Part shown: positions 35,570 to 43,996 of the stretch, piece after piece | Layout of the letters: every line of letters starts with the position of its first letter | Numbering within the stretch: the stretch's first letter is position 1 | Assembly (NCBI RefSeq): GCF_014257025.1 | Contig: NZ_JACMSF010000028.1 | Span: forward strand, 1 to 64,000 | Length of the DNA: 64,000 nucleotides | Direction: 5' to 3' | Source of the DNA: Streptomyces cupreus | GTDB taxonomy: Bacteria; Actinomycetota; Actinomycetes; Streptomycetales; Streptomycetaceae | Program-made: the position numbers and the translations under genes | The notes under the pieces: model-generated | What the model saw: only the letters and a program-made list of their open reading frames with translations | Database searches by the model: none | Told to the model about the DNA's origin: nothing

Positions 35570-37561
35570 GTGAGCGTGACCTTCGGAATCCTCGGGCCGG
35601 TGACGGCCTGGGGCGCGGACGGCTGCCCGCTCGCCCTCAAGGGGCCCCGGCACCGTGCGGTCCTGGCCCGTCTGATCATTGCCCGGGGCCAGGTCGTTCC
35701 AGTGACGCGTCTGGTGGACGACCTGTGGCTCACGCCGCCCCCGAAAGCAGTCGGGGCCGTCCGTACATTCGTATCCGCATTGCGGCGGGCCCTGGAACCG
35801 CAGCGTTCTCCCCGTGCGCCGGCCCGTCTGCTGGTCACGGACGGACCGGGCTATGCGCTGCGGGTCGAGGACGATCGTGTCGACAGCCGACGGTTCGAGC
35901 AATCGGTCGCTGCGGCCGCTGCGCTCCCTGCGGAGCAGGCCCTGTCCCGGCTGCAGGAAGCGCTGGCTTCCTGGCGAGGCCCTGCTCTGGCCGACTTCGC
36001 TGAAGAAGGATGGGCTCGTACGGAGCGCTCCCGCCTCAGTGAACTACGGCTGCATGCTGTGGAGCGACAGGCCAATGTGCTTCTGGCTCTTGGACGTGCC
36101 GCCGAAGCCGTGCCCGATCTGGACGCGCATGTCACCGAACACCCGTGGCGCGAAGACGGATGGCGGCTGCTGGCCACCGCGCTGTACCGGACCGGCCGTC
36201 AAGGAGATGCGCTGGCCGTATTGCGCCGGGCACGCACGCTCCTTGTCGAGCAGTTGGGTGTGGATCCGGGTCCGGCACTGCGCGGTCTTGAGGCGGACAT
36301 TCTGGCCCAGGACCGTCGCCTCGACCCGCCTCCCGGCCGCGGCGACACGGCGCAGAAGGTGTGGGCGGACGCGGCTGCCGCATACGACCGCACCGTGAGG
36401 CCAGGCACCCGGGCCCGGCTGGAATCCACGGTGGGCCTGCTGCGCAATCTCGCCGTCACCGGAGGCGGCGGCCTCGAAGTCGCCCGGCGGCATCGCATCG
36501 CCACCATCGCCGCAGCCGAAGAGCTCGGCGACCCAGAACTGACTGCCCGGGTGATTGGCACATACGACGTTCCGGCCATCTGGACCCGCGTGGACGACCC
36601 CCAGCACGCAGCGGGCGTCGTCTCCTCAGCGGAGCGTGCCCTGCAGGAGCTTCGGCCCGGGCATCACGACGCTGCCCGTGCCCGTCTGCTGGCCACCATT
36701 GCCCTGGAGTCGCGAGGGACACGCTCGGCACGAGGCCTGCAGGCCGCTCAGCAAGCGGAGCAGATCGCCCGGCGACTGGATGACCCTGCGCTCTTGGCGT
36801 TCGCTCTCAACGGCGTCTTCATGCAGACGTTCTACCGGGCGGGCCTGTCCCCGCGCCGGGACCAGACGGGCACGGAACTGATCGGCCTGTCCGCAAGACA
36901 CGGCATGGTCACCTACGAGGTTCTCGGCCACCTCATTCGGCTTCAGGCCCGCAGCGCCATAGGGGACTTCTCCGGGGCGGACCGCCACGCCGCCGCGGTA
37001 GATCGCCTGGCCGAGCGTAACGAGCTGCCCCTCGCCAGCGTCTTCACCGCGTGGTACCGGGCCTTGCGTCTCTCCCTGACCGATTCCATGCCTACTGCCG
37101 AAGCAACCATCCGCGACGCGGCGGCCCGCCTTGACGGGGTGGGCATGCACGGTCTGGAGGACGGCCTGCTGCCAATGGCCCTGCTCTGTCTGCGGCTCCT
37201 GCACGGGCAGCCCCCTCAGACTGAGACACATGACCACACCAGCTGGGGACCTCATGAGCCCTGGGCCATGCCCCTGGTGCTTCTCGCCCGCGGCGACCGC
37301 GCCGAAGCCGCAGCGCGACTGCGCAAGATGCCCGAGCCCCCTCCCGGCCTGCTGTTCGAGGCTCAGTGGAGTCTCGTGGCGCAGGCTGCGATAGCGGTAG
37401 GCGACCGGGCCATGATGGAGCGTGCGCACACCATGCTCCTGCCTGCTGCGAGGGAATGGGCCGGGGCGGGAAGCGGCCTACTCACTACAGGCCCTGTGTC
37501 ACGGCATCTGGGCGACCTCACCACCGCGCTCACATCCCACACCGGCCCCGCTGAAAGCTGA
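35570..37561 (+). CDS. SARP/BTAD-family transcriptional activator (intact)
   Basis: A 663-residue regulator. Residues 1-90 form an OmpR-type winged helix (FGILGPVTAW, RAVLARLIIARGQVVPVTRL, TFVSALRRALEP). Residues about 95-245 are the bacterial transcriptional activation domain (BTAD; LHAVERQANVLLALGRAAEA, EHPWREDGWRLLATALYRTG). The remaining 400 residues are helical TPR-like repeats with no NB-ARC domain. SARPs bind heptamer direct repeats and activate biosynthetic or catabolic genes. GTG start with GGAGAGG upstream. A decayed paralogue lies at 18084-19985. The 3' end overlaps the tail of the convergent MFS frame by 63 bases. Confidence 0.9.
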   Translation: MSVTFGILGPVTAWGADGCPLALKGPRHRAVLARLIIARGQVVPVTRLVDDLWLTPPPKAVGAVRTFVSALRRALEPQRSPRAPARLLVTDGPGYALRVEDDRVDSRRFEQSVAAAAALPAEQALSRLQEALASWRGPALADFAEEGWARTERSRLSELRLHAVERQANVLLALGRAAEAVPDLDAHVTEHPWREDGWRLLATALYRTGRQGDALAVLRRARTLLVEQLGVDPGPALRGLEADILAQDRRLDPPPGRGDTAQKVWADAAAAYDRTVRPGTRARLESTVGLLRNLAVTGGGGLEVARRHRIATIAAAEELGDPELTARVIGTYDVPAIWTRVDDPQHAAGVVSSAERALQELRPGHHDAARARLLATIALESRGTRSARGLQAAQQAEQIARRLDDPALLAFALNGVFMQTFYRAGLSPRRDQTGTELIGLSARHGMVTYEVLGHLIRLQARSAIGDFSGADRHAAAVDRLAERNELPLASVFTAWYRALRLSLTDSMPTAEATIRDAAARLDGVGMHGLEDGLLPMALLCLRLLHGQPPQTETHDHTSWGPHEPWAMPLVLLARGDRAEAAARLRKMPEPPPGLLFEAQWSLVAQAAIAVGDRAMMERAHTMLLPAAREWAGAGSGLLTTGPVSRHLGDLTTALTSHTGPAES

Positions 37562-38914
37562 GGGTCTGTTGTGAAAGTGCTGGTCACAGCCACTCGTTGA
37601 GGATGCGACCAGCACGGTTGCCTTGTAGCGACGGCGAGTTCCACACCAAGGGACGGGCGTGGCGGCGGTCCGGGGTCGAGCGTCGCTGTCTGCCGTACAG
37701 GGTGTCTTCCGCGAGAGGCTGAGTGCCGTCACAGCGGCGACGGAGAGGGCGGCGACGGCCAGACCGTAGAGAAGGACGGCCGTCGTCAGCCCGTACAGCG
37801 TGGTGGCGGCGCCCGCGGCGATGGCGGGGATGCTCATCGAGAGGTAGCTGAGCACGTAGTAGGCCGCCAGGGTTGCAGCCCGGTCCTTCGCGGAGACGGG
37901 CGCGAGCGTCATGCGTACGGCGCCCTGGGACACGGCACCGAATGCGACGCCGGCCAGGATCGCCCCAGCGAACACCAGGGCCACACTCCCGGCATACATC
38001 CCGGTAAGTGTCAGCGTCACTGCGGGTACGACTGCGCTGCCCCCGACGAGCGCCGCGGTGACCGGGCGCAGGCGTCCCGCCGCCCATACCGTGAGCGCCG
38101 CCGCTGCGGAGACGGTGAAGAAGATCATTCCCCCCGCTGCGCGAGGCGCATCGGGGGCCACGAGGCGGACGAGCGCGGGGCCGAGGGAGGAGTAGTACCC
38201 GCCGAGGGCCCATACCGCCGTGACTCCCGCACCGCTGACCAGCAGAGCATGCCGGGCAGGGCCTGGCAGCGAGACTCGGGGCCTCAGGGAGTGCAGGGCG
38301 CCTTGGTGCCTGCGCACCGTCTCCGCGGAGAAGAGCACCGCAACAGACTGAACCAGGAAGAGAAGGGCCAGCAGCAGGAACACGGTGATGGTGGGGCCGG
38401 GCACGAAGCGGATCAGGACAGTGGCCACCAAGACGCCCGCAGCCATTCCGGCCACAGGAGCCACGCTGTTGGTCAGGGCGGCTCTGCCAGGGTGCTTCCG
38501 GCCCTCCTCGAGATCGAGGAGGGCCGCGCCGGCCGCGGCGGTGGCCGCGCCGGTAGCCATGCCTTGCAGTATCCGGGCGGCGGTCAACGAGCCGGGACCG
38601 TCGGCCTGGGCGAAGAGGACCATGGAGGTGGCCTCCGCTGCCAGCGCACCCGCCAGTACCGGGCGCCGCCCGACGTAGTCAGAAAGTGCGCCCGTGGTGA
38701 GCAGGGCCAGAAGGAGTGCCAGCGCGTACGCGCTGAAGACCATGGTGACTGTCAGCGCAGACAGGTCCCATTGCTCCTGGTAGATGGGGTAGAGCGGCGT
38801 CGGTGCGCTTGAGGCGGCCAGCAGGGCGACCAGAATCGAGGCGTCCAGCAGGTAGGACATCCGCGCCGCCCTGCGGGCGGGGTACGTGGAGACGCCGTTG
38901 CCAGCGCTGGGCAT
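37499..38914 (-). CDS. MFS transporter with extended C-terminal tail
   Basis: Twelve hydrophobic helices can be followed from SYLLDASILVALLAASSAPT to AVLLYGLAVAALSVAAVTAL. The loop between helices 2 and 3 is GALSDYVGRRPVLAGA, the MFS signature. The natural protein probably ends near SLSRKTP. The last about 70 residues have a different composition and run through a possible IS end and a hairpin (37562-37615) into the SARP gene, so the original stop may be lost. The start at 38914 lies 19 bases from one of the 25-bp operators, shared with the divergent AtzG/amidase operon. Predicted export of a small compound. Confidence 0.85.
   Translation of the reverse strand: MPSAGNGVSTYPARRAARMSYLLDASILVALLAASSAPTPLYPIYQEQWDLSALTVTMVFSAYALALLLALLTTGALSDYVGRRPVLAGALAAEATSMVLFAQADGPGSLTAARILQGMATGAATAAAGAALLDLEEGRKHPGRAALTNSVAPVAGMAAGVLVATVLIRFVPGPTITVFLLLALLFLVQSVAVLFSAETVRRHQGALHSLRPRVSLPGPARHALLVSGAGVTAVWALGGYYSSLGPALVRLVAPDAPRAAGGMIFFTVSAAAALTVWAAGRLRPVTAALVGGSAVVPAVTLTLTGMYAGSVALVFAGAILAGVAFGAVSQGAVRMTLAPVSAKDRAATLAAYYVLSYLSMSIPAIAAGAATTLYGLTTAVLLYGLAVAALSVAAVTALSLSRKTPCTADSDARPRTAATPVPWCGTRRRYKATVLVASSTSGCDQHFHNRPSAFSGAGVGCERGGEVAQMP
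37577..37615. terminator. Inverted repeat between convergent SARP and MFS genes
   Basis: GTGCTGGTC (37577-37585) and GACCAGCAC (37607-37615) form a perfect 9-bp stem with a 21-base loop, just after the SARP stop. It could end transcription in both directions. The preceding GGGTCTGTTGTGAAAGT resembles the terminal sequence of IS6-type elements, so it may instead be a leftover IS end. Confidence 0.5.
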
Positions 38915-38933
38915 GAAGCTCCTTCCCGAACAA

Positions 38934-39004
38934 CTTAAAGCTATTGATTTGCTTTAAGCCAATGTAGCCCTTACCGTCCCCTAAGGCAAACCTTTTGCTT
39001 TTAC
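38934..39004. promoter_or_regulatory. Paired 25-bp palindromic operators (region B)
   Basis: Site 1 (38934-38958) is CTTAAAGC-N9-GCTTTAAG, a perfect palindrome; site 2 (38980-39004) is CCTAAGGC-N9-GCTTTTAC. Starts are 46 bp apart. They fill the divergent promoter region between the MFS gene (start 38914) and the AtzG-like/amidase operon (start 39060), so one regulator could control both. Confidence 0.78.
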
Positions 39005-39059
39005 ACTGGTGGTGGGGCGCACGCTCCGCCACTTCGGTCCGATGGGGAGAGAGGCGCTC

Positions 39060-39269
39060 ATGTCTGCCGATGAACTCACGCCGCCGCAAGCGGCCCAATG
39101 GGCCGCCCGCGCCGGGCTGCCGCTGCCGGATGACCGCCACGCTGCCGTGGCCGCCACCGCCAACCACATCCACCGCGTCGTCTCAGTCCTGCGGGAACTC
39201 GACTTCGGTGACACACCTCCGGCCGCCGCGTTCTACGCGGGAGAGGATGCCTCCCGTGCAACCGTATGA
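39060..39269 (+). CDS. AtzG-like / DUF4089 small subunit
   Basis: A 69-residue protein (MSADELTPPQAAQWAARAGL onward) with the ATG at 39060 after GGGGAGAGAGG. It is helical and acidic and has the LRELDFGDTPPAAAF C-terminal motif typical of AtzG-type partners. In the cyanuric-acid pathway AtzG forms a complex with the amidase AtzE (1-carboxybiuret hydrolase), in a manner analogous to GatC and GatA. Here it overlaps the start of an amidase gene (39247), which supports a two-subunit amidohydrolase. It is the first gene of the operon under region B operators. Confidence 0.75.
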   Translation: MSADELTPPQAAQWAARAGLPLPDDRHAAVAATANHIHRVVSVLRELDFGDTPPAAAFYAGEDASRATV

Positions 39270-40647
39270 ACTGTCCCTGGCCTCAGCGGCCCAGAGCATC
39301 CGGGCACGGCAGCTGTCGTCCGTCGAACTGGTCGACTCCGTACTGGGCCGGATCGAGGAGACAGAGCCGCATCTGCAGGCCTACGTCACGGTGATCGCCG
39401 AACGCGCCCGCCTTGCCGCGCACAAGGCGGAGCGCGCTGCCGCAGCAGGACACTTCACGGGCCCGCTCCACGGCATCCCGATGGGCCTGAAGGACCTGAT
39501 AGACACCGAAGGAGTGGCAACCACAGCCAGTTCGCAGGTCCGGGCGGACCACCGGGCGGACACAGACAGCACGGTCGCCGCACAGCTGGCAGAAGCGGGC
39601 GCGGTGCTGGTCGGCAAGACCCACACCCACGAATTCGCGTACGGCCTCACCACGCCACAGACGCGGAACGCCTGGGGCCAGGACCGAGTCGCCGGCGGTT
39701 CCAGCGGCGGGTCGGCCGTGGCCGTGGCCGCCGGTGCGGCCACGTTCGCACTGGGGACCGACACCGGCGGTTCGATCCGTGTGCCGTCCGCGCTCAACGG
39801 AGTCGTCGGGCTGAAGCCGACGTACGGTCTCGTCTCCCGGCACGGCGTGACGTCTCTGTCCTGGTCGCTCGACCATGTCGGCCCCATCACACGAACCGTC
39901 GAGGACGCATCGCTGGTGCTGGCCGCCCTTACCGGGCACGACCCGCGCGACCCCGCCTCCCTGCACGTGCCCCCGGCCGACTACCGGCTGGACAAGGACC
40001 AGGACCTCACGGGGCTGCGCATCGGTGTGCCGGGCAACTACTACTTCGATCACGTCGACCCCGAGATCGAGGCCGCCGTCCGGCAGGCCATCGCCCGGCT
40101 GAAGGATCTCGGCGCCCTGCTCATCGATGTTGAGATCCCGATGACGCGCTACATTCAGGCGATCCAGTGGGGCCTGATGGTCCCCGAGGCCACGGCCTAC
40201 CACGAGCGGACGATGCGGTCCGTTCCTGAGCTCTACGCCGATGACGTCCGCATCCTCCTCGAAGCCGGCGAGCTGATGCCTGCGGGTGACTACCTGCGCG
40301 CCCAGCGGGCCCGCACGCTCATGCAGCAGGCCTGGCGGGACATGGCGGGAGCGGTCGACATCATCGCCGCCCCGACGGTCCCCTCGACCGCAGCGAAGGC
40401 CGGACAGGAAACCGTCACCTGGTCGGACGGCACGGTCGAGAGCGTCTCCGACAGTTACGTACGGCTGTCGGCACCCGCGAACATCACGGGAGTGCCGTCC
40501 CTGACCCTGCCGGTGGGCCATGACCGGGCAGGCCTTCCGATCGGCATGCAGCTGATCGGGCACCCTCTGGGCGAGGCCACCCTTCTGCGGGCCGGACACG
40601 CCTACGAGCGCAGCGAGGCCCCACGCCCGGTGGCTCCCGCGCGATGA
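39247..40647 (+). CDS. Amidase-signature family amidohydrolase
   Basis: A 466-residue enzyme of the amidase-signature family. The catalytic triad Lys (GIPMGLKDLIDTEG), cis-Ser (AGGSSGGSAVA) and nucleophile Ser (GTDTGGSIRVPSAL) are all present. The family hydrolyses amides, including carboxybiuret (AtzE), aryl amides and Glu-tRNA (GatA). The neighbouring AtzG-like gene argues for an AtzE-type or similar two-subunit hydrolase. The ATG at 39247 sits immediately after GGGAGAGG; a GTG at 39256 has better spacing and may be the real start. It overlaps the upstream gene, so the two are translationally coupled. Confidence 0.9.
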   Translation: MPPVQPYELSLASAAQSIRARQLSSVELVDSVLGRIEETEPHLQAYVTVIAERARLAAHKAERAAAAGHFTGPLHGIPMGLKDLIDTEGVATTASSQVRADHRADTDSTVAAQLAEAGAVLVGKTHTHEFAYGLTTPQTRNAWGQDRVAGGSSGGSAVAVAAGAATFALGTDTGGSIRVPSALNGVVGLKPTYGLVSRHGVTSLSWSLDHVGPITRTVEDASLVLAALTGHDPRDPASLHVPPADYRLDKDQDLTGLRIGVPGNYYFDHVDPEIEAAVRQAIARLKDLGALLIDVEIPMTRYIQAIQWGLMVPEATAYHERTMRSVPELYADDVRILLEAGELMPAGDYLRAQRARTLMQQAWRDMAGAVDIIAAPTVPSTAAKAGQETVTWSDGTVESVSDSYVRLSAPANITGVPSLTLPVGHDRAGLPIGMQLIGHPLGEATLLRAGHAYERSEAPRPVAPAR

Positions 40648-40842
40648 GCTTGGCGTGCTTCCCCCCTTCGTCCAGGGGGCGAGGGCAGGAAGGACACCGC
40701 CCGGCCACGAGTGATCCAAGCCCACCCGGTCCACGTGACCAGGCCGGCTCATATCCGCCACCGAAGGAGAACATGATCCACATCAGCCGCCGGTGCAAGG
40801 CGGACCCGACTGAAACAACTGCTTCATGCGAAGGTGGTCAGC

Positions 40843-41403
40843 ATGCCCAAACCAATGGTGCGTCCCGGCGGGCGCAGCGCCAGGGTGCAGCAATCCGTGC
40901 ACGCGGCCGTTAACGAACTCGTCGCCGAGGTGGGGCGCGACGCACTCACCGTGCCGATGATCGCCGCACGCGGCGGAGTCACCCCGTCAACCATCTACCG
41001 TCGCTGGGGCGATCTGCGTGAGCTGCTCTCGGACGTCGCTGTCGAGCATCTGCGACCGGACAGCGAACCGGCCGACTTGGGCAGCCTGGGTGCCGATCTG
41101 GGCGCCTGGGCCGAACAGTTCCTGGACGAGATGGGGTCTGCCGTCGGCCGGACCTACATCCGTGACGCACTGCTCGGCGACCAGGACGGAACGAACGCCA
41201 GCCGGTGTTCGGACTACGCAGCCGAGCAGATCGTGATCATGCTCGACCGCGCCGTCGCGCGGGGTGAGACCGTTCCTCCTGTGGAGACCGTCATCGACCA
41301 GGTCGTGGCGCCGATGATGTACCGCATTCTCTTCCGTCCGAGTGTGCTCGACACCGCGTACGCCCGCAGGTTGGTGGACAGCTGTCTGCGCGGAGCGTCA
41401 TAG
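40843..41403 (+). CDS. TetR/AcrR family regulator
   Basis: A 186-residue protein. The N-terminal helix-turn-helix reads LTVPMIAARGGVTPSTIYRR, then WGDLRELLSDVAVEHL, a standard TetR DNA-binding domain. The C-terminal part (AEQIVIMLDRAVARGETVPP) is a ligand-binding helical domain. The ATG at 40843 follows AAGG; an upstream in-frame GTG at 40834 is less likely. It is 195 bases downstream of the amidase on the same strand and is a leading candidate for binding the paired operators at regions A, B and C, although no such site lies at its own promoter. Confidence 0.9.
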   Translation: MPKPMVRPGGRSARVQQSVHAAVNELVAEVGRDALTVPMIAARGGVTPSTIYRRWGDLRELLSDVAVEHLRPDSEPADLGSLGADLGAWAEQFLDEMGSAVGRTYIRDALLGDQDGTNASRCSDYAAEQIVIMLDRAVARGETVPPVETVIDQVVAPMMYRILFRPSVLDTAYARRLVDSCLRGAS

Positions 41404-41910
41404 GTCCTTCTCCCGCCTCCCCCGTCCACAAGGTGAGCGCGGGAAGGTCACCGCGTGGGCGTAAGTGGTCCTTGCTGATGACGACGCGCGCCGAGAAGGT
41501 GCCCTGCCGTCAGGTGGGCAACATACCGGCTCCGCATTGTCGGCCCGGCGCAGCGCGGTGCTCAGCGCGGCCTCCGGCTCGGTCACCAGCCGCCACGCAG
41601 CAGTCCTCGCCAGGGGATTGCTGTGCGCGGCGGCCCAGCGAATCAGACGCACAGGAGTGGGCCGGCTCGCCAACCGCTCAAGGACCGCCTGCAGTCCGGA
41701 GCTTCGTCCGCTGTACGGGAGTGTCGGCGAGCCCGCCATCTGCCGCGGCTCTTTCGCTCACGGCGAAGATGGCGGTTGTGGTGCCCGTCCCTGGCCTCAG
41801 CTTCAGCACCAGAAGTGATCCAGAACCCCATTCCGAAGTTCCCGTACACGGCCCCGTGACCGGCCCCATCGTTACGATGGCGATCGTATGACCGGACGTG
41901 CGAGGAGTCA
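41404..41910. other. Intergenic stretch with a small palindrome
   Basis: About 500 bases. A minus-strand frame (41398-41739) contains RLIRWAAAHSNPLARTAAWR and may be a gene scrap I cannot name. At 41867-41879, CATCGT-T-ACGATG is a perfect palindrome about 32 bp before the downstream GTG and could be an operator for the P-loop protein gene. Confidence 0.4.
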
Positions 41911-43956
41911 GTGGTGAACGAAGGAAGGGGCCCCTACCGCGCAATCGGTGAAAGCCTCGCTGCTGGCCGCGAGCGGGCCTTCGTCGGGCGTCACGCGGAA
42001 ATCGCCTTGTTCCGAGCCGCGCTGGCCGGAGATCCCGGAGCCTGCACCGTGCAATACCTGCACGGCCCGGGCGGCATCGGAAAATCCACGCTGCTGCGCA
42101 GGTTCGCCATGGAGGCCCGCGCGGCCGGCCGGCCGGTGGTCGAAGTCGACGGCCGCACCATCACCCCAACCCCGGAGGCCTTCGCACTGGCGGCGCGAAG
42201 GGCGATCGAGGCGCCCGGGGCCGTGCTGCTCGTCGACACCTTCGAACGCTGCCAAGGCCTTGAAGGATGGCTGTGGGATCACTTCCTGCCGAAGATTCCG
42301 GTGGACAACCGCGTCGTCATCGCGGGCCGACTGCCCCCAGACCCCGTGATGACCAGCGACCCCGGTTGGGCCGGACTGCTTCAGATCACCGCGCTTCGCA
42401 ACCTCGCTCCCCAAGACGCCGCCGAGTTCCTACGGGTCCGGCGGGTACCGCCGCGGGCCCACGCGGCGCTGCTTTCCTTCACCGGCGGCAACCCGCTGGC
42501 GCTGGCGCTGGCAGCCGCCGTCGCGGTGCAGGACGAGGCGGCGGCACCACTGTGGAAGCCCAGCCACGACGTCATCGCGACCCTGCTGCCCCAGCTGATC
42601 GGGAACACCCCCGACGAACTGCGGCGCAAGGCGCTGGAAGTATGCGCCCACGCCTACGTCACCTCGGAGTCGCTGCTGCGCTCCTTACTGGGTGAGCGCA
42701 CCGCCGATCTGTTCTCGTGGCTGCGCCGCCAGCCATTCGTGGAAGCGACCGCGAGCGGCTTGTATCCGCATGACGCGGTACGCGAGGTGCTGGAAGCGGA
42801 TCTGCGGTGGCGCGACCCTGAGGGGTTTGCCACGATGCACCACGCCATGCGCGAACAGCTACTGGAGCGTCTGCGTTCCGCGCCGGAAGCGGAGATGCTC
42901 CAGGCCACGGGCGCTCTGATCTACTTGTTCCGGACCGACCGGTCGATGTCGGACTTCAACGGATGGCGCGAATCGGGCCTGGTGGAGGACCGAGCTTACG
43001 CAGCGGGTGACCGGCAACGGGTGCTGGACCTCGTGCGCGAGGCGGAAGGCGCGGAGTCCGAGCGGATCGCCTCGTTCTGGCTGGACCGCCAGCCGGAATC
43101 CTTCCGTGTCTACCGCTCCACCCAGTCCGGCCGGCTCAACGCGTTCTCGGCCTGGCTGCGGCTTTCCGATCTCGAGGGGACGGACATTGACCCGGTCGTC
43201 GCGGCCGCCTGGGCACATGCGCGCGCGACAGGCCCGCTCAGGCCGGGCGAGCATCTGGGAATGGCCCGCTTCTCGGTGGCAGACCAGGCGTATCAGCGGC
43301 CGTCGGCGCCCATGACTCTGACCCAGTGGCGCGCCACCGGAGAGATGATCCGGGCGCGACGGCTCGCCCATTCGTACGTGGTGATGCGCGATGACGGTTT
43401 CTGGAATGCCCACTTGGGCGACATCAACATGCTGCCCATCGACGCCCGCCCCAAGGTGGGCGGCAACGCGTACGCCTTGTTCTCACACGACTGGCGTGTC
43501 CAACCCGCCGGGCCCTGGCTGCAGGAGAAGAGCAGGGCGATGCTGACGGGCTCACCCATGGTCCAGGTGCGGCAGGCGGCTTCGGGTGAACTGAATGTCT
43601 TGTCCCAGCCCGAGTTCGAGGTCGCCGTGCGCAATGCCCTGCGGTCGCTGCGGCAGCCTGAGCTCCTTGAGGCAAACCCGTTGCAGCGCAGCCGCTTGGT
43701 GGCCGAGAGCGGCCAGCCGCTGGCCGAGATACTGCAACGGGCGGCGAACGCGCTTTTGGACGAGCGCGGAGGCGACAAGCGCCACCGCGCCGTGATGACG
43801 ACCTACTTCAGGGGCGCGCCGACTCAGGAGGCCGCTGCCGAACGTCTGGGCCTTCCCTTCAGTACCTATCGACGCCATCTCACCGCAGCTGTCGAGCGCA
43901 TGTCCCAGTTGCTGTGGCACCACGAACTCAGGGGCACCGCGATCACCCGCACCTGA
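41911..43956 (+). CDS. P-loop ATPase regulator-like protein (681 aa)
   Basis: Residues 1-45 include FVGRHAEIALFRAAL, the entry motif of AAA/STAND-like regulators. Walker A is GPGGIGKST (52-60, Lys58) and Walker B VLLVDTFE (105-112). The middle is helical. Residues about 455-530 (LAHSYVVMRDDGFWNAHLGD, AYALFSHDWRVQP) may be a GNAT-like fold. The C-terminus (TQEAAAERLGLPFSTYRRHL) is a helix-turn-helix. This points to an ATP-dependent transcriptional regulator or signalling switch; the ligand is unknown. Codon 259 is TTA, so expression probably depends on the bldA tRNA. Two tandem GTG codons follow GAGGAG; either may be the start. Confidence 0.75.
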   Translation: MVNEGRGPYRAIGESLAAGRERAFVGRHAEIALFRAALAGDPGACTVQYLHGPGGIGKSTLLRRFAMEARAAGRPVVEVDGRTITPTPEAFALAARRAIEAPGAVLLVDTFERCQGLEGWLWDHFLPKIPVDNRVVIAGRLPPDPVMTSDPGWAGLLQITALRNLAPQDAAEFLRVRRVPPRAHAALLSFTGGNPLALALAAAVAVQDEAAAPLWKPSHDVIATLLPQLIGNTPDELRRKALEVCAHAYVTSESLLRSLLGERTADLFSWLRRQPFVEATASGLYPHDAVREVLEADLRWRDPEGFATMHHAMREQLLERLRSAPEAEMLQATGALIYLFRTDRSMSDFNGWRESGLVEDRAYAAGDRQRVLDLVREAEGAESERIASFWLDRQPESFRVYRSTQSGRLNAFSAWLRLSDLEGTDIDPVVAAAWAHARATGPLRPGEHLGMARFSVADQAYQRPSAPMTLTQWRATGEMIRARRLAHSYVVMRDDGFWNAHLGDINMLPIDARPKVGGNAYALFSHDWRVQPAGPWLQEKSRAMLTGSPMVQVRQAASGELNVLSQPEFEVAVRNALRSLRQPELLEANPLQRSRLVAESGQPLAEILQRAANALLDERGGDKRHRAVMTTYFRGAPTQEAAAERLGLPFSTYRRHLTAAVERMSQLLWHHELRGTAITRT

Positions 43957-43992
43957 CGTCCTGTCACCGACTCGGTCCGGTGGATCGTCAGG
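43952..43992. terminator. Nested hairpin between convergent regulator genes
   Basis: CCTGACG (43952-43958) pairs with CGTCAGG (43986-43992), enclosing a second stem CACCG/CGGTG (43965-43969 with 43978-43982). It spans the gap between the ends of the P-loop gene and the AfsR-type gene and fits a bidirectional terminator. Confidence 0.55.
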
Positions 43993-43996
43993 GTGT

